NCBI RefSeq assembly: GCF_910592395.1
Contig: NC_088319.1
Location: forward strand, 374,001-438,000
DNA length: 64,000 nt
Direction of reading: 5' to 3'
DNA from: Lineus longissimus
Lineage: Eukaryota; Nemertea; Pilidiophora; Heteronemertea; Lineidae
Of this stretch, positions 49,103-60,436 are shown one piece after another. Under the pieces are notes generated by a model. It was not told where the DNA came from, searched no databases, and saw only the letters and a program-made list of their open reading frames with translations. Made by a program: the position numbers and the translations under genes. Position 1 is the stretch's first letter, and the number at the start of each line of letters is the position of its first letter.

Positions 49103-50294
49103 CCTACACAAACTTTGGTTGGCCTGTAACAGCTATTTCTCCAAGGACACTGGCTTTTGTAGATAAATTCCTCATCTTTTGTTGCAGGAATCGCGTGAGT
49201 GATTGCATAGCAGCATCCCAACCAGCATGGCAGCACATTCAATGCTTTTAATTAGCGTAGTCAAGATTAGAGATAATGTCACTTTCTTATAGATAATGTC
49301 ACTGGTTTTCAGGACGTAAATATGATCAGAAAATCTGCTTTGATTTACTTCATCATCTACCTTCAAAGGATGACAGTGGAAATCAATAGTCAAAATTCTG
49401 TTCATTTTCTTCACAACACTGGATTAGCCCCATCCTGTATTTCACTATTTCAAACACTTGATTAGTCCCCTTTCTGTCAACTATAATCCCACTCCTTCCA
49501 TGTCTTCAATTGTACTATTCTCTGAAAGGCAGAAAGCACAATTCCCTCCATGTACAGATTTGCTTCACTTCCCCAATCAATCTCAAGAATATCCATTTAT
49601 ATTTGACAAACTGAGAGATTGAAACTTGATTATAATAAAGGTTTATATCATGTTTATCATATTTGTTGGGAAGGGCCAATATATGCCTTTTGCTGAAGGT
49701 GCCCTCTTGAGATGCCCCCCTAATTTGAGGCGCACGCCAGAAGGAGGTTTCCTTTAATATTACTGCTATTGAGAAGCAAATAAGATTGATCTTCAAATTG
49801 GATTTCTCCGACAGATGTTTATTAGATTTCATAGATTTCCTTATCATATTCGAAACATAGGATTCTTGGTATGCTTGATGTGTGATTAAAGTCGGGATGA
49901 ATTAGATTAACCCAATGATACGGAATGAATGATCTTTAAATGGAGTGTTATTTAGTGCAAAAACCATAAAATACTGCAGTTCTCGAAGTGGACATTGGCA
50001 TCAAATGAAAACCTAGCAGTCCTTGGTTGTGACACAAAGGTCTGCTGCCATCAAGACCTTTAACACTACATTATTTGTTCCAACCCTGCGTGTTGTCTTT
50101 GAAAGCTCAGTTCAAAACTTTTTTCTTTCCTTATTATCATTTTGCAGGAAGATTGTAAATACACCCTCTCAACAATATCCAAAACTGTTTTCATATATGG
50201 TTCAAAAAACTTTTTTTGATATTCTTCAGACGGTTACTCTAAACATAAGCAGCAATATACTAACAAGCCACAGAATGATTCCAAGGGTAAGTGG

Positions 50295-50500
50295 TGACCT
50301 TGACATTCAATAGAGGTCGAAGGCATCTTACAATGACCTTGGCTCATCATAGAGGTTGTGGGTGTTTGACCTAAATGTTAGCTGACCTTAGAGGTCATGT
50401 GTGTGTAACCTAGACCTTAGCTTACCTAAGAGGTTGTGGTTGTTTCTTCTTGACATTGACTTATATGAAAGGTCAAGGATTTACCTTGGAGGTCAGGTAT
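50295..50500. promoter_or_regulatory. Cluster of AGGTCA/TGACCT nuclear-receptor-type half-sites
   Basis: TGACCT or AGGTCA occurs at 50295, 50334, 50367, 50383, 50392, 50470 and 50490. TGACCTTAGAGGTCA (50383-50397) is an everted pair with 3-bp spacing. TGACCTTGA at 50295 reads TCAAGGTCA on the minus strand, an ERR/NR5A-type extended half-site. The region is also a decayed tandem repeat (AGAGGTTGTGG, TTAGCTGACC/TTAGCTTACC), which may explain the density. Function is inferred only. Confidence 0.3.
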
Positions 50501-51036
50501 GTGCAACATCTGTCAGCAGTGGTGCTTTCTCAAGAGTCAGAGAAGTAGTTTGCTTAGCCTTGCTTAAGGTCTGTGTAGTCAGGAAATCAAGCTTTTAGAA
50601 ATTGAGATTCTTGCACAAGCACCTCACTATTTTCTCGGATGGAAACTGATACTCCAACAATAACATTGCATGTGAAAGTGATAAACTAGCATGATACTAA
50701 CACAGCTTCAACAACCTGTAGAAAAGATATTGCATGTCACTCACTGATCCTATTAGTCGTTTAATTTGCTGGGAGTAGGCTCGATTGTAATTGAACACCG
50801 ATACGTCCCAGTTTCTAGTAAACATGCGTTTTCTTGATAGATGTTTTGCTAGAATGCGGGTGGTGGATAACAGCGTTACTTATATCATGTTGTTTGGCTC
50901 ACTTGTTTTTAACGCCATGAAATTCAAAATGTATTTTGCTGGCGTCTGTGCCACTTAAGTTCTATCTGTGTCTTCCAGTTAAGTGCACACAGATCAGCTA
51001 TTTTCGTCGTTGCAACTTGCGATAAACGAAAATATT

Positions 51037-51215
51037 AAACTTCCAACATCTCCAGGGACGCCCTTCTCAGAAAAAGTACCACTTTCGGCTACTGTACGCT
51101 ATGATTGCCCTTGCGAGACAGAATCAAACTTCCAACATCTCCAGGGACGCCCTCCTCATAAAGAAGTACCTCCTTTACCTATTGCATGCTATGATTCCCC
51201 TGCGGAAACAGAAAT
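51037..51215. repeat. 89-bp tandem duplication
   Basis: AAACTTCCAACATCTCCAGG starts copies at 51037 and 51126. The copies share GGGACGCCCT, AAGTACC and CTATGATT but have diverged in the middle. Confidence 0.85.
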
Positions 51216-52782
51216 TTAAAGTGGTACTGTTAGGTTGGTTTGAAGTCAGAAAAAAACGTCAGTGGTTTCTTTCTCTGGAGAAGGAAATGGAATTTATTGC
51301 CAACATATTGTCAGAGGTGGAGAGACTATGGAAGTAACTAAGGGCTGGTGGGGCTCAAGATGCGTCTCCACTTCATCTGCAGGGAATCGCTCCTATTCCA
51401 GTCCTCAAAGATGGATAACGACATTTCCTTGTGCAAAAGATGTAAAAAATGCTGCAGGAAATTGATTTGTTTCACCAGCACTTCCTCCGATTAACCATTG
51501 ATATTCAGACAGGAAGTGGTGTCAGGGAAGATGAATTACACCTCGGGAGCCCTATATGGGAACTTATTGGAAATCAATTAGCGGTATGAGAGATCAAGAG
51601 GCCCATGGGAGGCCTCATTACTTGCATCGAAGGTCAACATCTCTCGTGGGGAAAGTCTTCTAAAACTAGGCCTTGCATGACTTGATTGGAAAAGAGAAAA
51701 TTTCATAATCGGCCAAAATGAAATTTGTGAAAATTTTGTTTGCAAAACTAAAAAGATGCAAAAATCCCTAACAGTGTAGTTTTTGGCAAGAAATATTCAA
51801 AGTCAATTGATTCAAAGCACTGTTGTTATCTTAGTGATAACACCATGAGAAATGATTTTTTTGGCATTCATTTCATCCCCCAGCTTAAGCGCGCCATATC
51901 TCCATTTATGACGAGAAAGCAAACTGTACCCTCAATAAACCCGGATCTGCATGCGAGAGCCATTTTCGAATCAGTTCTAAAGTAGGTGTCAAGAGTCTCT
52001 GGTTACAGAAAGAAAGGAAACTCCTCCAAGGCTGATATTTTCCAGCGGAGCCAATTTTCTCGATTGTCACAAAATGCAGGAGAAAATTATTCTTCGTTTG
52101 ATCGTGAGATGTGGTTTCTCCAAGGTGACGGTAAGGACTATTAGTGGCCAGTAAAATGCCCAGAAGGAACGACGACTGCAAATCGTTCTTTTCAGCAAGT
52201 TGTTAAGAGAATGCCAGAAGGACGTTACAGCAGAGTCCATAAAGAGGTTAAAACCACAGAATCCATTGTAACCTCTTCCTCAGAGAATGATAAAGCATTA
52301 TTTTGGCAACTCTGCGACATTTGAACAATGCAGTTGACCAAGTGTTGGTACATTTGGCTTGGGAAGGAAACCATCTCTCTAGTCAACCTGTGTATTGTGA
52401 AATTTGGTTGAAAATAAAGGATGAAATGCAAGTTGGCAACGACAGTACCTCGGGAAATAACAAGTAGTGTACAATGGCATAATTTCCTCCTCGGAAAGTT
52501 AAATCATTTCTCCTGGCGGTTCATTAGAATCGTAAATTGGCTCCAGTAGAAAATATCTAGCTCCAAGCCAGCGGCAATTCCTTGTTTCCATCATCATTTC
52601 TTTATCTAAAGTGTCTCTGGTGCAACCAAGATTATTGTTACATTAACCTTTTGTGTGTATGTAAAAGTTCATCTCAAACAACTTTTCAAATGTCAACAAA
52701 CACAAACTTGTGGAGTTGTAATATGTGTTGACTTATCATGTTAAAATCTATCTTATCGTGATTTCTTCTCTTCTTCTTTTAG

Positions 52783-52818
52783 ATGTTCCCTACGTGCCTC
52801 GTCCTCCGCCAAAACAAA
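52783..52818 (+). CDS. AGRN: Agrin linker micro-exon 2 (36 nt, proline-rich)
   Basis: A strong pyrimidine tract, TTCTTCTCTTCTTCTTTTAG, precedes 52783, and GTGAGT follows at 52819. The 36 nt are phase 1 at both ends. Joined to the preceding exon's last base they encode DVPYVPRPPPKQ, and the last base completes the Lys codon before the first follistatin-like module. A proline-rich linker directly before that module is also seen in vertebrate agrin. The excellent splice sites and exact phase fit make this the better supported of the two micro-exons. A minus-strand frame at 52779-53282 overlaps it but has no recognisable product. Confidence 0.65.
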
Positions 52819-54084
52819 GTGAGTACAATCAAAAATCCGCAGACCGAAAGTTTCCACAGGGAATGGGTTAATACCTGGTAATTGCACCAATCCCCAAGTT
52901 TCATCATCAAATTCCCCAAACCTTTCCAAATGTCGGCGAATAATTCCATGGCGCATTTTACCGCCATCTTTCCATTTACCGCCATATTTCCAACTAGATA
53001 GTGAACCTCCCTCAGGGGTGCTTCAAACCTGGCAGAGAAAGTGTCCACCAGCTCAATAACGCCCAAATGTCTAGCATACTGAATGGACGGTTCCCGCCTG
53101 ATGGACGACATACGGATAAAATCGCAATCTTGGCCATAATGGGAAGGTGATCGTTTTTGGTCGGGGTGGCAGAGATGGGATTTATGGTTGAGTGCGATGA
53201 TGGCGGGGCCACGCGTCTGGTTGGGTAGAGACATAGTAGTGAGTACGGGTTTCGTCCTGTCGGAGAAATTCATCACCTCCATTTGGTGCGCATGTCTCAG
53301 CTCTTTCCTTTATCAGTTTAAAACAAGTTTATAGACATCAGCACGATGATGTCGGAAGCTTCTGAATGAAGAAGAAATGCCTTCACGCCAAGCGATTGCT
53401 ATGGCTGTGACTTGCAACGTAGTGATGACAATAGGACGTGTGATTGCAATTCCACCAATTGGCTGCCACTTTCCAATGGCAATCATCGTGTTGTCATGAC
53501 AAGGTCATTGGTGCCAGCAATAGAAATCACCCATTTAAGGCATGCTCAAGCATCGCTGACTGCCCTGGTAAGGCAGAGACAAGGAGAGTTCTTTTACTCT
53601 TTCCCAGTCCCAGTTCTCCGAAATCATCTAAGCTCGATTCCAAGGTCAAACACATCTGCCCTACCTTCCTTGTGAATATCCCACTAATTCTCCTTCGTCT
53701 GGAGATTACACCAATAATTGCCCCTGTCAGCGATAGCAGGATTTATATGACGCCACAGACATTAGTTTGTCATTTCCATCTCCGAGCAGAAATTGCTTGG
53801 GTTGTAAAATGTCCAGCGGTAGTATTGCACGGAATTGATGATAACTGGAAAGTAATGATGCAATATGGAGCCCAATTTGTATCAGAGAAGATAGATGTAC
53901 CTGTGAGTGTTTTTGCTAGATTGGGCTTATCTAGCAATCTTATCTCGGAGAAGAACGAACTTGGAAGTCTCAGGTTATTCATAAAGTTCTTATGTTTAAT
54001 GCTTCACCGTTCATTATCGAAGCATATACACCATCACGCAGCATAAAGTACTCCCACCACTTTGTCAAGCAGCACAGTACAAGT

Positions 54085-54430
54085 CCATGTGTCATTATGT
54101 TAACCTGCTATCTAAAGCCAGCAAAGAAGGTCATCCTAACTGTCATTTCTTGAAGTAATGACACTCTTGCCCTCTTCCATTTGACTGGTGCTAATTCATC
54201 CTGTCGTTCTGTTGTCATCCCAAATTGGTCCCTGGTCAGACGGCGCAGTAAGAGCCCGATGTCATTATGATTACCTGTTATCAGACAAAAACCAATAGGG
54301 TACGGGCTGTCTTCCCCGCAGATGACCACGGACCCAAAGCTCTCTGTGTCATTATGATTATCCCTTATCTAAACTATGCCAGAAGGATAGATTTCAGGCT
54401 GTCTTCCCACATAGCTAATGACCATTCCTT
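54085..54430. repeat. Degenerate repeat with GTCATTATG landmarks
   Basis: GTCATTATG followed by TTACC/TTATC-like sequence and TTATC appears at 54091, 54261 and 54348. The latter two copies share GGCTGTCTTCCC. Divergent and irregularly spaced. Confidence 0.45.
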
Positions 54431-54787
54431 TCCCATTCTGACAGCTTCGTCACCCTTTTGCTCCTCCAAATTGCCGTGTTGTCGGGGTAGATGATACGAG
54501 GTCCCTGTGTCAGTAAGGTTACACCTTCCTTGATACATGCCAACCCCGGCCTCTCCTAGCATTGGCGATTCCTCATTCTGCCAGATGATACCTTATCATT
54601 ACGGTGAATGATACTCAAGTGTGGGAAATTTCAGGTGACATTATTGGTCTGTCATTTGGATGACTGCGATGGAGATGTTGATGATGGCTAAGTAGTCTCA
54701 GCAAAGTGGGAACTTCCATCCCGCAACAGATTGCAGAGATCACAAACAAAGGTCTCTACGTTTTTATCAATGACAGTCTCTGTCAGA

Positions 54788-54866
54788 GATCATGTAACAT
54801 GTCCTGCCTCGGGCCTTACAAGCGTAGATCATGTCACATGTCCTGCCTCGGGTCTCACAAGGGTTT
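54788..54866. repeat. 39-bp tandem duplication
   Basis: GATCATGTAACATGTCCTGC and GATCATGTCACATGTCCTGC start at 54788 and 54827, each followed by CTCGGG and ACAAG. Confidence 0.88.
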
Positions 54867-55145
54867 AATGGACCCACTAACTTGAAATAAAATTCATCAA
54901 AAGATTTCTGGTGCAGTGAACATGGTAAAGATGGATTTTGCCCCTGCAGACCAACATGGAGTAATTCATTTCGATCGGAGTAATTTCTAAGATGGATTGA
55001 TTCTTTATACTATATTTTCTGCATCAGATAATCAATCTAGGGGATTAGAATTTGGTATGGATATGATTTCCGCCAAGTCGTGATTGGGTTTAGGGGGCAT
55101 TAGTTAAGTATGATACATATTCAGAAGGTTGCCTTGATTTGTGAG

Positions 55146-55347
55146 TTAAAGGGCGACTGTAGGCAAGCGCCTGGCAGGTCAGATTAAGTTGCATGAAGTT
55201 GCTGATAGGGGTCTCTCGTATCTAAAGGTACATTGAGACCATTTAAACTTGAACTAGGAGTCAAACACAAACCAGGCGCCTGATTCTGAATCTTGTCATC
55301 TGAAGACCACTATTTTGACCCAATCTCCCTAAAGTCCTCCTTTAAAG
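55146..55347. mobile_element. MITE family A, copy 2 (uninterrupted)
   Basis: It begins TTAAAGGGCGACTGTAGGC and ends CTAAAGTCCTCCTTTAAAG. The interior shares AAGTTGCATGAAGTTG and GGGGTCTCTCGTATCT with the interrupted copy at 18765-19359. Confidence 0.75.
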
Positions 55348-56164
55348 CAGGTATTTGGATTAACAGTACATCATCGGTTCATCTGTCTGTAAATGTTAAG
55401 ATTATTCGCTCCACCAATAATACTTTTTCAGCTTTGATAAAAACAATAATCTGAACAGGTTCAACAATTACATCAAGAACCATCAAACCATGTCAGACTC
55501 TCAACATAAATCATAGCCTTCGGCAACAATGTCAGATTTCACCTGAAATCAAAATCTTAAAATGTTGTATCGCATCGAAATCATCCGTGTCATAAATCAG
55601 ACTTTCCCATTCTGTCTTCAGAGTATTGATTCACTATCTCACTCACACCAGTCGAGAAAGATATGTCATGATAGCGGTCTAATCTGATTGGGGCAGCATT
55701 GAAAAGGATCATATTGAATTTCGATACATCCTTTCAGACGTAATTGTATCAAATGATGTGGCAATCACAAGGCAAGTGGTGTGGATCCAGGCGAGGTAGA
55801 ATCTCACAAAAGTTTCTGTCTTTGTCAGTATTGAACCATTTCAGAATCCAAGCGAAGCCAAGCGACAACTCGCAGATGGGAGGGAAGAGGCTCAGAGTAA
55901 ATGAACTGAAGTGTTATCAGTTGAGTGACAGAGCGATATTGTGATGCAGTCCACATACCCGTACATGTTAAATTTTGGGTTTATAATACGATATATCTTG
56001 AAGTTATTACCCAACTTTGCACTGCTTTACCCCGGTCTATCCTAAAACCTTTCAACACATATAGAATGAGCTACTCAATCATCACGACAACCTGAGCATT
56101 TCTGATCTGTGCTATCCACCTGGTTGGAGGAAAGCAAAGAGACCTGCTGTGAGTGTCTAGTTGA

Positions 56165-56230
56165 CTGTGGGGTTCGAACCAGGGACCTGTTGACTGCTGG
56201 CTGAGAGTACTACCCATCAGTCACCAGCAG
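56165..56230 (-). mobile_element. tRNA-derived SINE-like segment
   Basis: The minus strand reads ...GATGGGTAGTACTCTCAGCC... then CCCTGGTTCGAACCCCACAG, the latter a perfect B-box-type sequence. The A box is weak and no cloverleaf closes. Confidence 0.4.
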
Positions 56231-57769
56231 ACCATTGTTGCCTTCTGCCCCCGATTGCTGCTGGAGCCCCCAGTCAACTTTGAGAAATATCCGGTTCGGG
56301 TTGACACTATCTGCTGACCATTATAATGAATGACCCATTAGGGATCCAAATAGTGGCTGGTTCGGCCACATCGGCTGGCAGATCTAACCAGTCGCTCTGT
56401 CAAGGTGATGAGAAGGTGGTCCTGTGAACCAATTTCTTGGATCGTCAGGAATATCAATTGGCTACTCGTAACAGCAGCAAGCGAGAAACAACTTGGTCTA
56501 TATGCCCCCGACAAATTACTCCTTCCGAAAATCCGAGATCCACCCCTGCACCCAGTGCTTTATATACTCACTATGCCGGCTGGTCTCTGCTTGCAGTGAT
56601 TGCGTGCTCCCCCTCAATTAGGGTCCCAAATCAATTGATGTGATTACCTCAATCACTGACGTGACTGATGAGAAAGGAACCGCCTCCACCAACAGTGATT
56701 AAGCAGGTCATCAGTATCATGCCATGCAGCATCTAACAACGTGTTGTCGAATGTTGTAATTAGAACAACAGAATCACACTGTAGCCTTGTATAATCACGA
56801 CGCCACTGAACTCCGTGCAGTGATCGAAAGCCTCTTAACAGTTATACACCTCATCACGACGATGAACGCGATTATTGTGATTACCTCAATCACTGCTTGG
56901 AAAGGGAACTGCCTCCCTTAATCATTGACCAGGTCAGGCAGGAGGTGTGGCTTCATCCTGTGCAGGCTCCTACGGTAAACCTTCGATGATCACTACACCA
57001 CTGACCTCCCAGCCATGCCATGCACTTTAGAACAACCTACTTGGTCCCGGTCAAGATTAGCGAAGGATTGACCACGCTCAGGCTGATTATTGAATCAAAG
57101 GAAAGGAGCACGCTATTACCAGGAGTATAGTGCATCGATTTTTCAGGTCGAAAAAGAATCGTACAAAGCAGACATGTGTCTTTGGAGAAGGGGCAATTGC
57201 ATCGAATATAGAGAATTGTATAAAATCAGTGGTGTTATGAGTAAAACTGTATGAGATGGGGGTCATGTCAAACAGCCAAGCTGAATGGTAGATTTATTCG
57301 AGTTCAAAGAGGATGAAGGCTTACATCTCCCCATCCAGGTAAGTGGTAGCCATGCCAGGTTGGTGAGTGGGCAGGAAGGATGTCTCCAAACTAGTGTTCG
57401 AATGGGGGAGATTAGGCAATTGTTTCCACTTCACCATCTTAGGTGTCAGCCGGAGAAGCAGGTTTGGCAGAATCCTGAAGCAATCTTCTGCTTCTACTGA
57501 AAAACATTTAAATATGTATGGAAATCTGCATCCTGTGATCTCAAGTTCATCCTGTCATCATATAAAGGATTTCTCCTCAGCTTGTCCTGAATCCCTGTAG
57601 AATATAGACCTATGTCCCGCAACCTGACAGCACTTTTCGGCTCCTCCTGCTGTCCCGAAAAGACCATCCCCTCAGCTGAATACAGCTTTAGTTGCTCATG
57701 AGGTGATTCTCTGCTTGAAATGCGTTAGTTTCATCGCAGAACTCACTCCATGATGTTCCATTCTTCCAG

Positions 57770-57976
57770 AACCCTGCGAGAAACTCTACTGTGCCTACGG
57801 TGCCGTCTGTGTTGAGAAAGACAACCAAGCCAAGTGCAAATGTCACCAGGTTTGCGGCACGATCTTCACGCCAGTCTGCGGAGATGATGGCGTCACCTAT
57901 ACGAACGAGTGCCGACTACGCCTCGCGAGCTGTGACCAACAGAAGAGGATCAAGGTCAAGCATACTGGGAATTGTC
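57770..57976 (+). CDS. AGRN: Agrin exon: first follistatin-like/Kazal module
   Basis: This exon encodes 69 residues (207 nt), phase 1 at both ends; acceptor CATTCTTCCAG, donor GTGAGT. With the Lys completed from the previous exon, the module runs from KPCEKLYCAYGAVC through CKCHQVC to VCGDDGVTYTNECRLRLASC and ends HTGNC. It has ten cysteines: an N-terminal EGF-like half and a Kazal half with the family signature VCGxDGxTYxNECxL. Strings of these modules form the N-terminal half of agrin in the extracellular matrix and resemble follistatin and Kazal protease inhibitors; inhibitory activity is not inferred here. The first module of vertebrate agrin has the same CGFGAVC and TYSNECEL type motifs, supporting orthology. 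Confidence 0.93.
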
Positions 57977-58300
57977 GTGAGTAAAAAGCGTTGGTTCGAA
58001 AATCTGGGAAATTTAGAGATGATCCCTTTGTTGTCTTAATCAGTACAACTTAATTTTGTCCAGTTTGTGACTTATTTATCCCATGCAAAAAGTCACCCAA
58101 CTTATCAGGTTCTATATTGATGTTGCCATCTATTTGAACGTGGCAGAACTCCGACTCCTAATAACGGTAGCGATGGAATTCAGTGGATGGTTTTAGTTTA
58201 GCACAGGCATCCTAGATGGCATGGTGGTCTTTATAAACCTGATTGGGTGTGTCCATTGATGATACCATCGATGATTGATGATAGAGTCCAGGTCGGGTTA

Positions 58301-58469
58301 GAGGGGTGAATTTGGTCATTGGGACCGCCCAATCCAGTGGTTGTGGTCTGGGTACCGGGGTGGTCGTGTTACAGGGGACCGTGTAATAGTAATTAGAGAG
58401 GAAACCATTCGGGACTGGCGATTCTTGGTCGTCATAGCGGGGTGATCGCGTTACCTGGGTTCCACTGTA
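58301..58469 (-). mobile_element. Family B interspersed element, copy 3
   Basis: It begins GAGGGGTGAATTTGGTCATT and ends ACCTGGGTTCCACTGTA. It matches the reverse complement of 48943-49102 nearly end to end. Confidence 0.72.
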
Positions 58470-59724
58470 GTTTCAATTTGTTCCAAATCGGTCTTTTGTG
58501 GACAAATTCACAACCAGAATGGCTGGGAAAAGGATAGTATCCTTATCATGTTGGGGAGGTGTTAAGACCCTGAACCCGATGAGTATTAGAATGATGAACC
58601 TGCATGACGTCCTGCCATTCTGTCATTTGTACATTAGCATCTATTGACAGTGATCTTTCACATCAGTGTGCTCATACACTAATAGCAACTTGTTTCCTTT
58701 GTCTGTTAATTACATTAATAGAAGACCATGCTGCGCTATGCAACATTGTCGATAGCAGCTATATGGCTGTGTCGTTGGTAGCCATAGCATGCCGCATGAC
58801 AGGCGACATCATCAGTAGAAAAGGTGCGCAGTGATGTTAGTTACCTCGTCCCAGGTTCAAAGATAACTATCTCGTGGCATCGTTGAGAGCCAGTGTCTTA
58901 CTTATTATAAAACAACTTATTTGGAATGTACATGATGTAGTATTGTTTCATGTTGAAATACATTGCCTTGTTTTGATGCACTGGTTTTGATGTCAAAACC
59001 ATGATTGTGACATGATTCATTAGGCCACCAGCCAACTCTTATAAATGACACAGTATGTCCAGACCATTATCGGAAGAAAGGTCCTCGGCAGCATTATCAA
59101 TCGCAACACCTGGGGTACGCCTAGGGTGACTGGAAATCACCGCAGGCACCAGCAGGTGCCATTTTCAACAAACCACCCCTGAAAAGTACCCTCAACTTCT
59201 CGTGAGTTGCACTTTTGAAATTCGCCACCGATACCATAGGCAATAGCCTAGCCTATTAGCAGTAATTGCAGTTAACGCCATAAAATGTCACCTCTAGCGT
59301 CACAGGCAGTGCCATTGACAACCATGTATCTGTCATTGTCACTGAACCAATGTTAGCTGATGGTAAAGCCATGCTACCGTAGGCAATGTCACCAATAGCC
59401 TGGTCATGTTAGCTGATGTCAGTCACTGACTTTGTTCTGTATTCGATACTGACACTGGGCAGTGTCGTTGACAACCGTAGCGTGTCGCTAACCAAAGCTA
59501 ACTCACTAGCGGATGCTACACCTAGCCAATCACTCATAACGTTAGCTTGTATTGAGTCGGGGAACTTCACAGCGGAATATAGCAGTGGATTTTAATATTT
59601 AATGGAGTAGAGCAACCTGATAAGGGATGGGTGCAATCACACTGTTCACTCTCAGCGCGAGCCCCTTTGAATACACAGCGGATACTTTAACTGGATATTT
59701 GTGGATACATCATGCTTTTGAATC

Positions 59725-59812
59725 ATGATGCTGAACGTCAGATTACGATTTCTAACAAAATTTATAATTTTGTTCCTACATTATGCAAACTCTTGCTATG
59801 TTTATCCTCCAG
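59725..59812 (+). other. Possible third alternative N-terminus: signal-peptide-like frame joined to follistatin-like module 2
   Basis: From the ATG at 59725 the frame is open through the splice acceptor into the exon at 59813. It encodes basic residues (R6, R8, K12), a short hydrophobic core (FIILFL, 13-18) and a plausible cleavage motif (ANS, 21-23). An in-frame TGA is at 59719-59721, and the ATG has A at -3. Against it, the hydrophobic residues coincide with the pyrimidine-rich tract of a good acceptor, which by chance encodes Phe/Leu/Ile, and the core is short. No promoter is evident. Confidence 0.25.
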
Positions 59813-60049
59813 ATAAAAAGGACCCGTGTGCTGAGAAAATATGCGAAAACGGTGCGCGGTGTGTGCCGTCGGTGGATGGGTTCAGCGCCCGCTGCCAGTG
59901 TATCGAGAAATGTTACGATTACGGTGATAGTATGAATAGTTGGCCAGTCTGTGGTGTGAATGGCGTGGACTACAAGAACCTGTGTGAACTCAAGAAGACC
60001 TCATGTTTACAGATGAAGGATATCAAAGTGAAATACTATGGAAAATGTG
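59813..60049 (+). CDS. AGRN: Agrin exon: second follistatin-like/Kazal module
   Basis: This exon encodes 79 residues (237 nt), phase 1 at both ends; acceptor TGTTTATCCTCCAG, donor GTGAGT. The last base of the previous exon completes a His before KKDPC. The module has ten cysteines: DPCAEKICENGARC, CQCIEKC, then VCGVNGVDYKNLCELKKTSC and YYGKC. The Kazal signature is slightly altered, VCGVNGVDY in place of the usual VCGxDGxTY. Vertebrate agrin module 2 also has a D-Y in place of T-Y at this point, which supports module-by-module orthology. It lies 1.8 kb after module 1. Further modules are expected downstream but are not in this window. Confidence 0.93.
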
Positions 60050-60362
60050 GTGAGTAGGTTTTTCTAAAAGTCAAAGTTATAAATCAATACAAATCTGACA
60101 GTTGTCAAGATCACCAATGCTTCATTGAATAATTCTATTCCTTCACAGGCATGACATAAACCATATCTACCTACATAATTTGTCATAAATAGCTGATTTC
60201 GATCGATCTCCACATCATGTTTATCGATTTTGGATGAACTGATTTATTTGAAATCTGTGATTCTTTATTGATTTCTATGTTTGTTATTGTAGCAAGTGTT
60301 TATTTTATGTCGTGGACATGAATCACGTTTTCACATTTCATAACATTGATGAAGTATATGAA

Positions 60363-60436
60363 GGGCTGTCCGAGTGGGGCAATATTGCAATCAGTGCTTC
60401 ATCTCCGAGGCCTGTGTTTCATTTCCCGGATAGCCC
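60363..60436 (+). other. tRNA-like sequence (pseudo-tRNA or SINE head)
   Basis: 74 nt with ends GGGCTGT and ATAGCCC that form a 7-bp acceptor-type stem including one G-U. CCGAGTGG sits near the A-box position and GTTTCATTTCC near the B-box position. The T-arm does not pair well, so this is not called a functional tRNA. Confidence 0.35.

Larger units (their letters stand above)
48658..52782 (+). other. Agrin intron between linker exons (4.1 kb)
   Basis: Donor GTAAGT, acceptor TTCTTCTTTTAG. It contains a family B element, a cluster of nuclear-receptor-type half-sites (50295-50495) and an 89-bp duplication. No other coding exon was recognised. Confidence 0.55.
52819..57769 (+). other. Agrin intron before the first follistatin-like exon (5.0 kb)
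   Basis: Donor GTGAGT, acceptor CATTCTTCCAG. It holds a family A MITE, a SINE-like head and weak duplications. The 200-codon frame at 53444-54046 shows no motif. Confidence 0.6.
57977..59812 (+). other. Agrin intron between follistatin-like exons 1 and 2 (1.8 kb)
   Basis: Donor GTGAGT; acceptor TGCTATGTTTATCCTCCAG. It contains a family B element at 58301-58469. The 3' end may double as an alternative first exon (see 59725). Confidence 0.75.

Noticed and set aside
52779-53282. 167-codon minus-strand frame over the second micro-exon
   Set aside because: No recognised motif. The plus strand has a strong acceptor and donor there with a phase-matched agrin linker.
53444-54046. 200-codon plus-strand frame in the intron before module 1
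   Set aside because: No domain or cysteine pattern and no credible splice context; likely chance.
57791-58039. 82-codon frame starting inside the first follistatin-like exon
   Set aside because: Wrong frame; the cysteine-patterned frame with matching splice phase is the real one.
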